64,000 bases of DNA from Bacteroidota bacterium (GCA_016713925.1 JADJOH010000002.1:1054001-1118000); one strand, 5' to 3'; counted from the first letter of the stretch, positions 21,901-29,878 are shown. The notes: a model not told the origin generated them from the letters alone. Program-made: numbers and translations.

Positions 21901-24900
21901 TATCTACATTGCCATTGTTGCCAAAGCGAACTACCACATCGTGGTTGATGGTCTGGAAAGTGTTACCACTGTATGTTCCTCCTGACTCATCTGTGGCTAC
22001 GGCTGCACGGAAGAAGCGCGCCTGACCGAAGCCATCGTTCACTACGCCACTCACTGTGTTGCCGGTAACCAGTACATTGTTCACACCACCTGATGCAATT
22101 CTGTAATTCGTTGGACCGCCATAGTTAATGCTGATCGCGTTTCTGTTTCCATAAGATCCGAAAGTAGCAGCACCACTGCTGCCGATTGCTTCGATATCAT
22201 TATCTGTTATGGTCAGATTGTTCATGGTGGTCGCACTGGCGATGATCGCGCTGTTCAGCTTGGTCATATCCACCTTGAAGTTGAAATTATCTATGGTCAC
22301 TCCGGCTACTGATACATCAAACAAAGTAGGCTTTCCACTCACTGTTCCTGTGAAGTTAATCACCGGCTTGGGAGTGCCTCCGTTCAGAGTCACCAGTTTG
22401 TTTACAAGCACCTGTTCGTTATATGTTCCGCTGCTCACATTCAGGACATCACCTGCTGTTGCCGCGTTGATCGCACTCTGAATGCTGCAATACCAGTTGC
22501 CTGTATTCTGATTCTGTACTGCGCCACCCGCAACACTTGCAGGGACATCTCTGGTATCAATCGTATTACTTAAAGTATTTCCGGTTACGGTCACTCCGCA
22601 TGTTACAGGTGAGTTACCACGTCCGAAATAGGTATCTGCCAAATTCGACTGATCGCCATCTCCAGGATAAGGAAGGTGACCTGACTGACGCTGGATACCT
22701 ACATCACATCCGCTTACGTTGTTACCGCTTACTGTATGATTGATTCCTTCCGCTACGATACCAAAACCTTCGCTCGTGCTGGTTTGTACATATCCGCTTA
22801 TCGTGTTGTTCTGTACTACTGCTCCGTAAGGAACATCTACATTACCTGCTAATACACCTCTGCGGAATACCGCGATACCTACGATATCACGTACATCTAC
22901 TATTGGTAAAGTTCTGCTTACATTGTTATTCTCGATCACTACACGACCTGCGCCGGTTGCTGCTCCTGATCCATTTGGATTTTTGATCTCCATGCCAAAG
23001 CGACCGTTGTTCACTAATGTGTTGCCACTTACAACGTTCTCACCCGGACCTTGCATTCCAACGATTCCGATTCCGTTATCTCCGTTATCGTGTACATTGT
23101 TATTGGTCATGGTTACACCGGATGCTGTTCCATCCTGAAGTTCGATACCACAACAGTTGTTACCATATACATGGCAATCCATGATCGTGATATTCTCTTT
23201 CAGTCCGTTCCAGATCACGATTCCTCGCGCGCCTACGGTATGACCTGTTGATGTCACCGAGTCGATCAGTACGGTATTCACAGGACCGTTCGCATAAAAT
23301 CCGCTACCACCTACGTTATTCAATATCGATACATTCTGTACCGTTAAATTATTATTACCACCGATACCATAGATACCTGCGTCAGCATTTCCGCTTGCGC
23401 CTGCATAATCCTGTACCGTCAGTTTCTTGATCGTTACATTGGTGATACCATTGTTGATCGTGATACCTTTTCCTGTTCCTACAAGACCTGTTCCGTCGAG
23501 GATCGTTCCTGACTCACTCGCTCCCTGAAGGGTTAAAGATTTGTCAATCACTACACGCTCGTTGTAAGTACCATTACCTGCTTCCAAAACATCTCCGGCA
23601 GTGGCAGCATTTACAGCAGCCTGAATAGTGCAGTAAGTATTACTTGTATTAAGATTCGTTACTAAACCGGAACCCGCAATTGCAGGGACATCTCTTGTAT
23701 CGATTGTATTACTTAATGTATTTCCTGTTACGGTTACTCCGCATGTTACAGGAGAGTTACCACGTCCGAAATACGTATCAGCCAAATTCGACTGATCGCC
23801 ATCTCCAGGATAAGGAAGGTGACCTGACTGACGCTGGATACCTACATCACATCCGCTTACATTGTTTCCGCTTACTGTATGATTGATTCCTTCCGCTACG
23901 ATACCAAAACCTTCGCTCGTGCTGGTTTGTACATATCCGCTTATCGTGTTGTTCTGTACTACTGCTCCGTAAGGAACATCTACATTACCCGCTAAAACAC
24001 CTCTGCGGAATACTGCGATACCTACGATATCACGTGCATCTACTATTGGAAGGGTTCTGCTTACATTGTTATTCTCGATTACTACACGACCTGCGCCGGT
24101 AGCTGCTCCTGATCCATTTGGATTTTTGATCTCCATGCCAAAGCGACCGTTGTTCACTAATGTGTTGCCACTTACAACGTTCTCACCCGGACCTTGCATA
24201 CCAACGATTCCGATTCCGTTATCTCCGTTATCGTGTACATTGTTATTGGTCATGGTTACACCGGAGGCTTGACCATCCTGAAGTTCGATACCACAACAGT
24301 TGTTACCATATACATGGCAATCCATGATCGTGATGTTCTCTTTCAGTCCGTTCCAGATTACGATTCCTCGCGCGCCTACGGTATGACCTGTTGAAGTCAC
24401 CGAGTCAATCAGCACCGTATTCACAGGACCGTTCGCATAAAATCCGCTTCCGCCTACGTTATTTAAAAGCGATACATTTTGTACCGTTAAGTTATTATTA
24501 CCACCGATACCATAGATACCAGCGTCAGCATTTCCGCTTGCGCCTGCATAATCCTGTACCGTCAGTTTCTTGATCGTAACATTGGTGATACCATTGTTGA
24601 TCGTGATTCCTTTTCCTGTTCCAACAAGGCCTGTTCCGTCGAGGATAACTCCTGACTCACTCACACCTTGCAGTGTCAGTGATTTGTCGATCACTACGCG
24701 CTCGTTGTAAGTACCTGCAGAAACCTGGATAACATCACCTGCATTCGCAGCAGCAATTGCGCTACTGATCGTCAGATAAAAAGTGTTTTGTGTCAGGTTA
24801 TGAACAGGATCAGAATAAACAATACTACCCAGACATCCATTATCAGGAATATGGTGTAAAGCTGCTTCCAGAGAAGTCAGTTGAGGAACTGACATTGCAG

Positions 24901-27574
24901 AAGGAAGCTGCAAACCGGAACCTACATCAAACGTATTGTTATGTACCGAAAGATTTAGGGTCCAGCAAGCCATTGTTGTTGGCCAGCCGCCTGTACCGGG
25001 ATAAACCGGGAAAGTAGAGCCTGTAGAGGTGCCCGTCTGATCATCTAAACGGATGAACGTACCGATACCTGCATTGAAGTCATTCTCGTTACCTGCGCCG
25101 CCTATAGTATATGTACCAAAAGTTGCAGCGTCACTGTCGTGGTTATGGAAGGACAATGCTGTTCCGCCCGGTGTGCCTGATCCGTTAAAAGTATTGTTGG
25201 TAATCACACCGTTGTTCTGTACCTGAACGATCGTGTTCGAGTTCGAACTGATCGACTTCGTATTTACTGCGATATGATGATAGGTCGTTGAACCGGCCAA
25301 TGGTGTAAATCCGTTGTTATCTACAGTAACTGTATTGTAGTTCTCCTGGCTTACCGCCCACTGATGATTGCTGAAAGTATTGCCTGTTACTGCTGTTGTT
25401 ATGAAGTTATAGTTATTCTTCAGACGCAATACTGCTGTACCAGGAGCTGAGGAGTTCGCGAAAGTCGCATCGAATGTATTGCCGGAGATGGTGATCACAC
25501 CCGCTCCTGCATTCATATCGGATATTTCTACTCCGCCTCCGTTAAAGTTATTGTTGGTAATATCTACATTGCCATTGTTGCCAAAGCGAACTACCACATC
25601 ATGGTTGATGGTCTGGAAAGTGTTACCACTGTATGTTCCTCCTGACTCATCTGTGGCTACTGCTGCACGGAAGAAGCGCGCCTGACCGAAGCCATCGTTC
25701 ACTACGCCACTCACCGTGTTGCCGGTAACCAGTACATTGTTCACACCACCTGATGCGATTCTGTAATTCGTTGGACCGCCATAGTTAATGCTGATCGCGT
25801 TTCTGTTTCCATAAGATCCGAAAGTCGCCGCTGCACTTGAGCCGATCGCTTCGATATCATTATCTGTTATGGTCAGATTATTCATGGTAGTCGCACTGGC
25901 GATGATCGCGCTGTTCAGCTTGGTCATATCCACCTTGAAGTTGAAATTATCTATGGTCACTCCGGCTACTGATACATCAAACAAAGTAGGCTTTCCACTC
26001 ACTGTTCCTGTGAAGTTAATCACCGGCTTGGGTGTGCCACCATTCAATGTCACCTGCTTGTTTACCAGTACCTGCTCGTTATATGTTCCGCTACTCACAT
26101 TCAGGACATCACCTGCTGTTGCCGCGTTGATCGCACTCTGAATGCTGCAATACCAGTTGCCTGTATTCTGATTCTGTACTGCGCCACCTGCTACACTTGC
26201 AGGGACATCTCTCGTATCGATGGTATTGCTTAATGTATTTCCGGTGACGGTCACTCCACATGTTACAGGAGAGTTACCACGTCCGAAATAGGTATCCGCT
26301 ATATCATTCTGGTTACCATCACCCGGATAAGGTGTATGACCTGACTGACGCTGGATACCTACATCACATCCGCTTACGTTATTACCGCTTACTGTATGAT
26401 TGATTCCTTCCGCTACGATACCAAATCCTTCGCTCGTGCTGGTTTGTACATAACCACTTACTGTGTTATTCTGTACCACTGCTCCATAAGGAACATCTAC
26501 ATTACCTGCTAATACACCTCTCAGGAATATCGCGATACCTACGATATCACGTGCATCTACAATTGGTAAAGTTCTGCTTACATTATTATTCTCGATGACT
26601 ACACGACCTGCGCCGGTGGCTGCTCCTGATCCATTTGGATTTTTGATCTCCATGCCAAAGCGACCGTTGTTCAGGACTGTGTTGCCACTTACTACGTTCT
26701 CACCCGGACCCTGTAATCCAACGATTCCGATTCCGTTATCGCCGTTATCGTGTACATTGTTATTGGTCATTGAAACACCGGAAGCTGTTCCATCCTGAAG
26801 TTCGATACCACAACAGTTGTTACCATATACATGGCAATCCATGATCGTGATATTTTCTTTCAGTCCGTTCCAGATCACAATACCTCGCGCTCCTACGGTA
26901 TGACCTGTTGAGGTCACCGAGTCGATCAGCACTGTATTCACAGGACCGTTGGCATAAAATCCACTACCTCCTGCGTTATTAAGAAGCGATACATTTTGTA
27001 CCGTTAAATTATTATTACCACCGATACCATAGATACCTGCGTCAGCATTACCGCTTGCGCCTGCATAATCCTGTACCGTCAGTTTCTTGATCGTTACATT
27101 GGTAATACCATTGTTGATCGTGATACCTTTTCCTGTTCCTACAAGTCCGGTTCCATCAAGGATGGCGATTGCTTCGCCTGCTCCTTCGAGGGTTAACGAT
27201 TTATCAACTACGACACGTTCATTGTATGAACCGTTATCGATATAGATGGTTTCTCCACCGACGGCCTGAGAGATCGCGAAGTTAATAGTCGCATAAGGGG
27301 CTGCCGCAGTTCCTGCATTGGCGTCATTACCAACTGCAGTTGTAAAGACATCACCAACCGTACTATTGTCATTCACATAAATCTGAGCGTTCATCTGACC
27401 TGCAGACAGACCAATGAAAGCCAGAAGTAATGACCATCGTTTAATTGAAAAAGAAAAAGTATTTGTCACCTCCCTTAAAGAGATTAAACAAAAGAACATC
27501 ATCTTTTTCATCGTCCACCAATGGCGGAGGAGAGATTTCGACTCAATGAATTGAGGCTGTAGTTGTTGTTTCAT
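12971..27574 (-). CDS. Giant T9SS cargo (4867 residues): duplicated beta-helix, SprB repeat, 15 MopE repeats, PKD-like domains, sorting tail
   Basis: ATG at 27574. The N-terminus is long and basic, with the hydrophobic core WSLLLAFIGLSAGQMNAQ near residues 47-64. Residues about 115-2520 are beta-helix (pectate-lyase-like) modules: an A module (SLTLQGASESG..DGTGLVG, NVHDNGDNGIGIVG) four times and a B module (VTLNGGTPKPVINFTG) twice, in the order A-B-A-A-B-A. A third helix type follows to about 3280, then one SprB repeat (NGAIDITASGGISPYTYAWS, about 3295-3362), fifteen MopE-type repeats (about 3365-4415), four PKD-like domains (about 4415-4770) and a type A sorting tail (YPNPATDR homologue FPNPATDRITVQF). 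SprB is the mobile gliding adhesin of Flavobacterium. The combination suggests a very large, Ca-stabilised surface adhesin; function is inferred, and no enzymatic residues were recognised. Confidence 0.85.
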   Translation of the reverse strand: MKQQLQPQFIESKSLLRHWWTMKKMMFFCLISLREVTNTFSFSIKRWSLLLAFIGLSAGQMNAQIYVNDNSTVGDVFTTAVGNDANAGTAAAPYATINFAISQAVGGETIYIDNGSYNERVVVDKSLTLEGAGEAIAILDGTGLVGTGKGITINNGITNVTIKKLTVQDYAGASGNADAGIYGIGGNNNLTVQNVSLLNNAGGSGFYANGPVNTVLIDSVTSTGHTVGARGIVIWNGLKENITIMDCHVYGNNCCGIELQDGTASGVSMTNNNVHDNGDNGIGIVGLQGPGENVVSGNTVLNNGRFGMEIKNPNGSGAATGAGRVVIENNNVSRTLPIVDARDIVGIAIFLRGVLAGNVDVPYGAVVQNNTVSGYVQTSTSEGFGIVAEGINHTVSGNNVSGCDVGIQRQSGHTPYPGDGNQNDIADTYFGRGNSPVTCGVTVTGNTLSNTIDTRDVPASVAGGAVQNQNTGNWYCSIQSAINAATAGDVLNVSSGTYNEQVLVNKQVTLNGGTPKPVINFTGTVSGKPTLFDVSVAGVTIDNFNFKVDMTKLNSAIIASATTMNNLTITDNDIEAIGSSAAATFGSYGNRNAISINYGGPTNYRIASGGVNNVLVTGNTVSGVVNDGFGQARFFRAAVATDESGGTYSGNTFQTINHDVVVRFGNNGNVDITNNNFNGGGVEISDMNAGAGVITISGNTFDATFANSSAPGTAVLRLKNNYNFITTAVTGNTFSNHQWAVSQENYNTVTVDNNGFTPLAGSTTYHHIAVNTKSISSNSNTIVQVQNNGVITNNTFNGSGTPGGTALSFHNHDSDAATFGTYTIGGAGNENDFNAGIGTFIRLDDQTGTSTGSTFPVYPGTGGWPTTMACWTLNLSVHNNTFDVGSGLQLPSAMSVPQLTSLEAALHHIPDNGCLGSIVYSDPVHNLTQNTFYLTISSAIAAANAGDVIQVSAGTYNERVVIDKSLTLQGVSESGVILDGTGLVGTGKGITINNGITNVTIKKLTVQDYAGASGNADAGIYGIGGNNNLTVQNVSLLNNVGGSGFYANGPVNTVLIDSVTSTGHTVGARGIVIWNGLKENITIMDCHVYGNNCCGIELQDGQASGVTMTNNNVHDNGDNGIGIVGMQGPGENVVSGNTLVNNGRFGMEIKNPNGSGAATGAGRVVIENNNVSRTLPIVDARDIVGIAVFRRGVLAGNVDVPYGAVVQNNTISGYVQTSTSEGFGIVAEGINHTVSGNNVSGCDVGIQRQSGHLPYPGDGDQSNLADTYFGRGNSPVTCGVTVTGNTLSNTIDTRDVPAIAGSGLVTNLNTSNTYCTIQAAVNAATAGDVLEAGNGTYNERVVIDKSLTLQGASESGTILDGTGLVGTGKGITINNGITNVTIKKLTVQDYAGASGNADAGIYGIGGNNNLTVQNVSILNNVGGSGFYANGPVNTVLIDSVTSTGHTVGARGIVIWNGLKENITIMDCHVYGNNCCGIELQDGTASGVTMTNNNVHDNGDNGIGIVGMQGPGENVVSGNTLVNNGRFGMEIKNPNGSGAATGAGRVVIENNNVSRTLPIVDVRDIVGIAVFRRGVLAGNVDVPYGAVVQNNTISGYVQTSTSEGFGIVAEGINHTVSGNNVSGCDVGIQRQSGHLPYPGDGDQSNLADTYFGRGNSPVTCGVTVTGNTLSNTIDTRDVPASVAGGAVQNQNTGNWYCSIQSAINAATAGDVLNVSSGTYNEQVLVNKLVTLNGGTPKPVINFTGTVSGKPTLFDVSVAGVTIDNFNFKVDMTKLNSAIIASATTMNNLTITDNDIEAIGSSGAATFGSYGNRNAISINYGGPTNYRIASGGVNNVLVTGNTVSGVVNDGFGQARFFRAAVATDESGGTYSGNTFQTINHDVVVRFGNNGNVDITNNNFNGGGVEISDMNAGAGVITISGNTFDATFANSSAPGTAVLRLKNNYNFKTTAVTGNTFSNHQWAISQENYNTVTVDNNGFTPLAGSTTYHHIAVNTKSISTNSNAIVQVQINGVITNNTFNGSGTPGGTGLSFHNHDNDAANIGTFTIGGSGNENDFNAGIGTFIRLDDQTGTSSGSTFPAYTSLIGAGAGALTTMACWTLDVDIQENNFDVGSGLQLPSAMSGAGRTTLETALHHKPDNACLGNLIYFYPVHNITQNTYYLTINSAIAAANANDVIEAADGSYNERVVIDKSLTLQGASESGVILDGTGLVGTGKGITINNGITNVTIKKLTVQDYAGSNGNADAGIYGIGGNNNLTVQNVSLLNNVGGSGFYANGPVNTVLIDSVTSTGHTVGARGIVIWNGLKENITIMDCHVYGNNCCGIELQDGQASGVTMTNNNVHDNGDNGIGIVGMQGPGENVVSGNTLVNNGRFGMEIKNPNGSGAATGAGRVVIENNNVSRTLPIVDARDIVGIAVFRRGVLAGNVDVPYGAVVQNNTISGYVQTSTSEGFGIVAEGINHTVSGNNVSGCDVGIQRQAGHLPYPGDGDQSNLADTYFGRGNSPVTCGVTVTGNTLSNTIDTRDVGTSNNAGTVTNTTSLEVFCSIQAAINDAQTLNGHTLTVSAGTYAENVIVNKSLSILGPNAAIDACSGSRVAEATVVSAVADIDFAEIFHVAASNVTISGFTIDGDNTTLTSGFTSTNGADIDAAEGVTVYETGINNLTVSNNIIQNLSYFGVTLYDYPAGVPSSGHVITNNKIQNLGTYDIASGIDYWGGGVLLYNNQYTAITNNCMSNVRLGVQTGNFSQANPGAPASQVISGNTIEARRTGIFHNLHYSSASPMTFSGNTIEALANANETRWDGIALSSLAVPSISTNNTIDGNGITASNLSKGYEIWNVAAPITNSTITGGSVSGVDIGVFANNYDGYSSDAPDGSYATISGVTITPNITGVGVRIYDNALATSHAPVRLNLSGCTISGGLEGVKFEETQAGTVGGTINNNNISASGIGVNVNSMVTSVSNVFSVTNNTINITGQTAGGNPTSAVFLRQLTGTTAAAISGNTITGPFYGYLAYNLNTSPATDIDGGTISGVLQGVAFINIDPITFTAYAPSTATVKNVTMSGFTGNHPSLPNNNFHAGVYTFTSGSNTAATLNVTLRDLNIDGTGKTSTASAGIYPADFSTGAGVRQTIIVDSCIISNNLNRGISARGSNAVVDVNNCTLTNNGGDPFGAGGNDGFGVFSAQNAVLTIDNSYVTNPASVTAPYSVFALATGLGTPTLTATNNSLNNNGNANGLLANNFSGTLTATCNWWGTGSLATIATLVSGAVTYQPILISGTDADATMEGFQPGVGTCQTVLVVVNGVVTDETCTNLNNGAIDITASGGISPYTYAWSNGSFSEDQTGLDAGTYTVTVTDFYGNSGTNSFVVNPGVTATSWYADTDLDTYGDPMSTVLACVQPVGYVADNTDCNDGSAAVNPGATEICNGIDDDCDGLTDDADPSITGQSTWYADADGDSYGNLSVTTLACTQPIGYVANSTDCNDGNPAVNPGATEICNTIDDDCDGLTDDADPSISGQSTWYADADGDSYGNAAVTTLSCTQPVGYVFDNSDCNDASAAVNPGATEVCNGIDDDCDGDTDDDDQNVTGQATWYADADGDTYGDVNVSQLSCNQPLGYVANSTDCDDANAAVNPGATESCNGIDDDCNGLTDDNLVFTTYYNDFDGDGYGTGAGISLCSNPGAGYATLNGDCNDGNAAINPGATEVCNGIDDDCDGLTDDADPSITGQATWYADADGDTYGNNAVSVLACLQPMGYVANNTDCNDGNIAVNPGATEVCNTIDDDCDGLIDDADPSITGQATWYADADGDTYGNNAVSVLACFQPVGYVANNTDCNDGNIAVNPGATEVCNTIDDDCDGLIDDADPSITGQATWYADADGDTYGNNAVSVLACFQPMGYVANNTDCNDGNIAVNPGATEICNGIDDDCDGLTDDADPSITGQATWYADADGDTYGNNAVSVLACLQPMGYVANNTDCNDGNIAVNPGATEVCNTIDDDCDGLIDDADPSITGQATWYADADGDTYGNNAVSVLACFQPVGYVANNTDCNDGNAAVNPGATEVCNTIDDDCDGLIDDADPSITGQATWYADADGDTYGNNAVSVLACLQPMGYVANNTDCNDGNIAVNPGATEVCNTIDDDCDGLIDDADPSITGQATWYADADGDTYGNNAVSVLACFQPMGYVANNTDCNDGNIAVNPGATEVCNTIDDDCDGLIDDADPSITGQATWYADADGDTYGNNAVSVLACFQPMGYVANNTDCNDGNIAVNPGATEICNGIDDDCDGLTDDADPSVVGQGTYYTDGDNDGYGAGAPIVTCFQPGGTSLTNDDCNDGNPAVNPGATEICNSIDDDCDGLTDDADPSITGQPSWYTDADGDNYGTGAAILACIQPIGTVALNGDCNDADPAINPGATELCNGIDDNCNGLTDDNVAPLPTPGAITGIASACVPATFGSTTFSIAPVPGATGYAWTVPAGFTILFGQGTTTITVQWTNINIHNGIAGPLCVIATGPCTPSAPSCIGVGYQIATPVTPPSISGPGKVCPGDVAVYSISPVFRAMSYTWTVPAGMTINSGQGTNVINVSVNGGYTGGSMTVTASNACGTSPARSKAMSLNNPLTPGAISGQKFGLCNTTGVVFSIAPVVGATSYTWTASSGIAITGGQGTTSITVDVALLTGTGTLTVVAVNNCGNSPIRSVNIFGIPDRPQPITGATAVCTNALEPYSVPTVAGTSVYTWTMSSAGFVASGQGTKNIDVQWGAFPAAGQTLTVIASNACGNSAARSVTGIVVSTCPRLGDNTTSATNLVVFPNPATDRITVQFNSTDESNYRLRLTDVAGREVFVSEGKSSIGINTQLIGLDQLSGGVYFVEIQNQEGSQSIRLMVE
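14341..17485 (-). repeat. MopE-type repeat array, 15 units, eight of them near-identical 213-bp copies
   Basis: Units of 71 residues with a DADGDTYG loop, DCNDGN, the signature NPGATEVCNTIDDDCDGLID and the linker DADPSITGQ. The period is exactly 213 bases (for example GTCCGGTGAT at 14941 and 15154). The eight units from about 14730 to 16460 are almost identical at the DNA level, while the units on either side are diverged, showing recent expansion from the middle of the array. The acidic loops resemble EF-hand or MopE Ca/Cu sites. Confidence 0.95.
20010..23570 (-). repeat. Internal duplication, copy 2 (A3-B2-A4)
   Basis: Second copy of the A-B-A block: A3 about 22545-23570, B2 about 21165-22540, A4 about 20015-21040. 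A2 and A3 meet back to back through a short unique linker at about 23570-23680, as expected for a tandem duplication of an A-B-A segment. Confidence 0.9.
23680..27225 (-). repeat. Internal duplication, copy 1 (A1-B1-A2)
   Basis: The N-terminal A-B-A block of the giant beta-helix protein. A1 lies at about 26200-27220, B1 at about 24830-26200 and A2 at about 23690-24710. Matching positions in the second copy are 3660 bases away for A1 and B1 (26581/22921; 25801/22141) and about 3672 for A2/A4. Many stretches of more than 100 bases are identical or nearly so. Confidence 0.9.
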
Positions 27575-28166
27575 AGGTATAAAGGTTATTTGGTATATAC
27601 GATTGATGTTGTAGCAAATGAATAATAATTAAAATCAAAAAAATAAAGAAGTCCGACTTTCTCTCGAATGAGAAATTCATATTTATGATATCCATATAAA
27701 AATCGCTTAAAGGCAATATGTTTTGTGAGTTAGTAAAAGTTGTTCCTATCTGAAAACCGAAATAAAATCAACAGAAAGATTCCAGTGATCATAAACCGAT
27801 TTATCAGAAAGGAGTTGCAAGTTAAAAATCTAATAGATATCCTGCAAGGTTTATTTTGTTTTTGACAAAAATCATGTCCAGTAAAATATTATGGCATTGA
27901 TTATCAGCGATTATAATGATTTTATGAAATTGGGAATTATTTACAGGGTGTAAGATTCGCCCATAATTTGGTGGGATTTGCCTTGAAAATTTCCACTTTG
28001 AAGCATTATCTGGAAATTTTACAAACATCTTTCTAACCCATCGTGCCATTGTTTTAGCAACTTCAAACTACCTAAAAAACCGGGACTTCAATGTATAGCT
28101 TAGTGTTTAATTTTCTTAGAACTTATGAAAACTGACTGCTACACTTAATTCCTAATACTTTTAATC
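27575..28166. other. Gene-free AT-rich stretch
   Basis: About 590 bases between the giant gene start and the domain remnant at 28167. It is AT-rich with many stops. A 75-codon minus-strand ORF at 27822-28049 has no recognisable features. No TAnnTTTG promoter match was found by eye, although the giant gene should start its transcript here. Confidence 0.5.
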
Positions 28167-28307
28167 TTAAGGCGCAGAAAAATCAAAATTAACGGCATTG
28201 CTGTTAAACAACACGGGGAATTTACTCCATACTTCAATCGCATTGCGGTGACGGATGACGATGTAGTAGGTGTTGCCGATAATGGTAGCACTCCGAATGG
28301 TGAATCT
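28167..28307 (-). pseudogene. Remnant of a secreted-protein C-terminal module
   Basis: An open minus-strand stretch of about 47 codons with stop at 28167-28169. It translates to RFTIRSATIIGNTYYIVIRH, then RNAIEVWSKFPVLFNSNAVN and FDFSAP. This is the same module that ends the kelch protein at 57452 (FYNSSYFIEVKSRNTLETWS, then KVPMQINQ). It has no start and is cut off where the L,D-transpeptidase gene ends (stop at 28309), so it looks like the leftover end of a gene whose front was replaced when the neighbouring cluster was joined here. Too short to be a protein on its own. Confidence 0.6.
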
Positions 28308-28308
28308 G

Positions 28309-29070
28309 CTATAAAAACAAATAATGACCTTCCTTGTCAACCCGAATATTCAATTTCTTTTTCCCGGAGAAGAACAGATCATAACCAGACTTTAGATTAC
28401 GCCAAAAATTTAAAAGTGCATTCTCCATATTTTCCATGACATGCTTTTGCATATTTTCATCATTCATCTTGAACGGAAAAACGTAAACAGGTATTTTTCG
28501 CTGACCTGCTTGCCGGGCATAAGCAGCATATAAGTAGATTTCCTTAATATAGTCGTCTGTCATTGGAAGGCAACCAATAGTGACGCAGGACCCATGAATA
28601 AATATGTCGCTGCCGGGATCTGTTGCAGTACTTTTTCGAAGATCGGAATCATTAGGATAATTGAGTCCGAGAGATAAGTAGAAACTACTGGATGGATTGA
28701 AGCGATTAATATGATAAAAGCCTTCAGGCACCTGACCATCACCCGACATCCGCTTTGGGCCCAATTGACCGGAGCTTGAACAAATAGGGTATTCCGTTAA
28801 GAGGGAGTAAGAAGTGCCATTATTTTCCTTTGCAAAAATTTCTAAAACTTGTTCCTCTTTAAAAGCTACAATGATGATGTTCAATTTATCAATTGAAATA
28901 TCCTGTTTCTCTACTGTTTCCTTAATCAAATCATTTTTTTCAATGTAAGCAGTATTAACTCTGTTAAATCTCTTTTGTTGGGTTATAAAATTGGTCTGGC
29001 CTACAACTACTGATGCCCCCAATGAAAATATTACAAGAATAATAAGTCGGAATGCAGAGTAATTAGACAT
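28309..29070 (-). CDS. Murein L,D-transpeptidase, YafK/YkuD family
   Basis: 253 residues, taking ATG at 29070 rather than the GTG one codon upstream. The signal peptide is residues 1-25 (FRLIILVIFSLGASVVVGQ). The catalytic motif is clear: HGSCVTIGCLPM with His159, Gly160 and nucleophile Cys167, as in YkuD domains that form or cut 3-3 peptidoglycan cross-links or tether proteins to the wall. The substrate-side motif GDGQVPEGFYHIN (about 110-122) is typical of the YafK group. Last gene of the cytolysin cluster; its start is only 6 bases after the preceding gene's stop. In this setting it may remodel the cell's own wall or act on a target cell's peptidoglycan; the second idea is speculative. Confidence 0.85.
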   Translation of the reverse strand: MSNYSAFRLIILVIFSLGASVVVGQTNFITQQKRFNRVNTAYIEKNDLIKETVEKQDISIDKLNIIIVAFKEEQVLEIFAKENNGTSYSLLTEYPICSSSGQLGPKRMSGDGQVPEGFYHINRFNPSSSFYLSLGLNYPNDSDLRKSTATDPGSDIFIHGSCVTIGCLPMTDDYIKEIYLYAAYARQAGQRKIPVYVFPFKMNDENMQKHVMENMENALLNFWRNLKSGYDLFFSGKKKLNIRVDKEGHYLFL

Positions 29071-29076
29071 CACTTT

Positions 29077-29877
29077 CTATTTAGAAGAATTAGAGTAACT
29101 CAATGAAATGATCGTTCTATTGGGCATGGTGATGAGGTTACTGTATGTTTGTCCGAAACTAATAAAAAATTCATTCGTGATAAACAGGTTGATTTCATAA
29201 CTATAGGTTAAAATACTATTGGGAGGAGGATTCCCTTTACGTGAGATGAAGTAGGCATCATACGTTTTATTCGCAAAAATCTTTTGCCATGTACTATAGA
29301 CCCGAAAGGATAAATTTCCAATTATTTCTTTTTTTAAATCAGACCTATCTTTCACCTTAGCTCCGGCCAATGGAATTAAATATCTCAAGTCGAGTGAGGT
29401 TTGAAATGTGGGCACTAAGAACTCTGAATAAGATCGCGTTGGAGGGTCAAGTAATTTCGTGCCCGCCCTGAAATCAACTTGCGCCCCTTTTACATCCTTA
29501 TTCAAATCATCCTTGCCATTGGCAAAATACCCAACTTTTGATAGGGAAGCATTAAATATACCGCCTGTTTGATTCAGGACTTCATTACTAAATGACCTAA
29601 TGCTGTCTTCTTCGTTAATATTAAATGTGGGTACAGTATTGAGCACATAGAAATCCCACCAGGTATTTGCAATTTCCGCGCTTAATTTATAGGTCTTCAC
29701 GTTTAAACGTGGAGGCATTAATGGGTCCGGATTAACACCCATTCCTGCCTGCCCTAGAAAGGATGATGTTTCTTGTTGATGCCCGGTAGAATCTATGATT
29801 GGTAATTCGACAATTTGAGCAATGGCGGTTGGTCCTATAAAAATTAAAAGTAATGAGAGAATACAAATTGAATGCAT
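29077..29877 (-). CDS. Exported protein of unknown function, possible outer-membrane beta-barrel
   Basis: 266 residues from ATG 29877; the longer frame would need TTG at 29886 and would overlap the gene before. Signal peptide at residues 1-20 (LSLLLIFIGPTAIAQ). The rest is not recognised. Alternating hydrophobic/polar strands such as ILTYSYEINLFITNEFFISF and the C-terminal TIISLSYSNSSK suggest outer-membrane beta strands. The start lies one base from the stop of the lipoprotein gene upstream, so the two are probably translationally linked. Confidence 0.65.
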   Translation of the reverse strand: MHSICILSLLLIFIGPTAIAQIVELPIIDSTGHQQETSSFLGQAGMGVNPDPLMPPRLNVKTYKLSAEIANTWWDFYVLNTVPTFNINEEDSIRSFSNEVLNQTGGIFNASLSKVGYFANGKDDLNKDVKGAQVDFRAGTKLLDPPTRSYSEFLVPTFQTSLDLRYLIPLAGAKVKDRSDLKKEIIGNLSFRVYSTWQKIFANKTYDAYFISRKGNPPPNSILTYSYEINLFITNEFFISFGQTYSNLITMPNRTIISLSYSNSSK

Positions 29878-29878
29878 A

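Noticed and set aside
27822..28049. Short minus-strand ORF (75 codons) in the AT-rich gap
   Set aside because: No signal peptide, family motif or start context; the composition is that of non-coding DNA.
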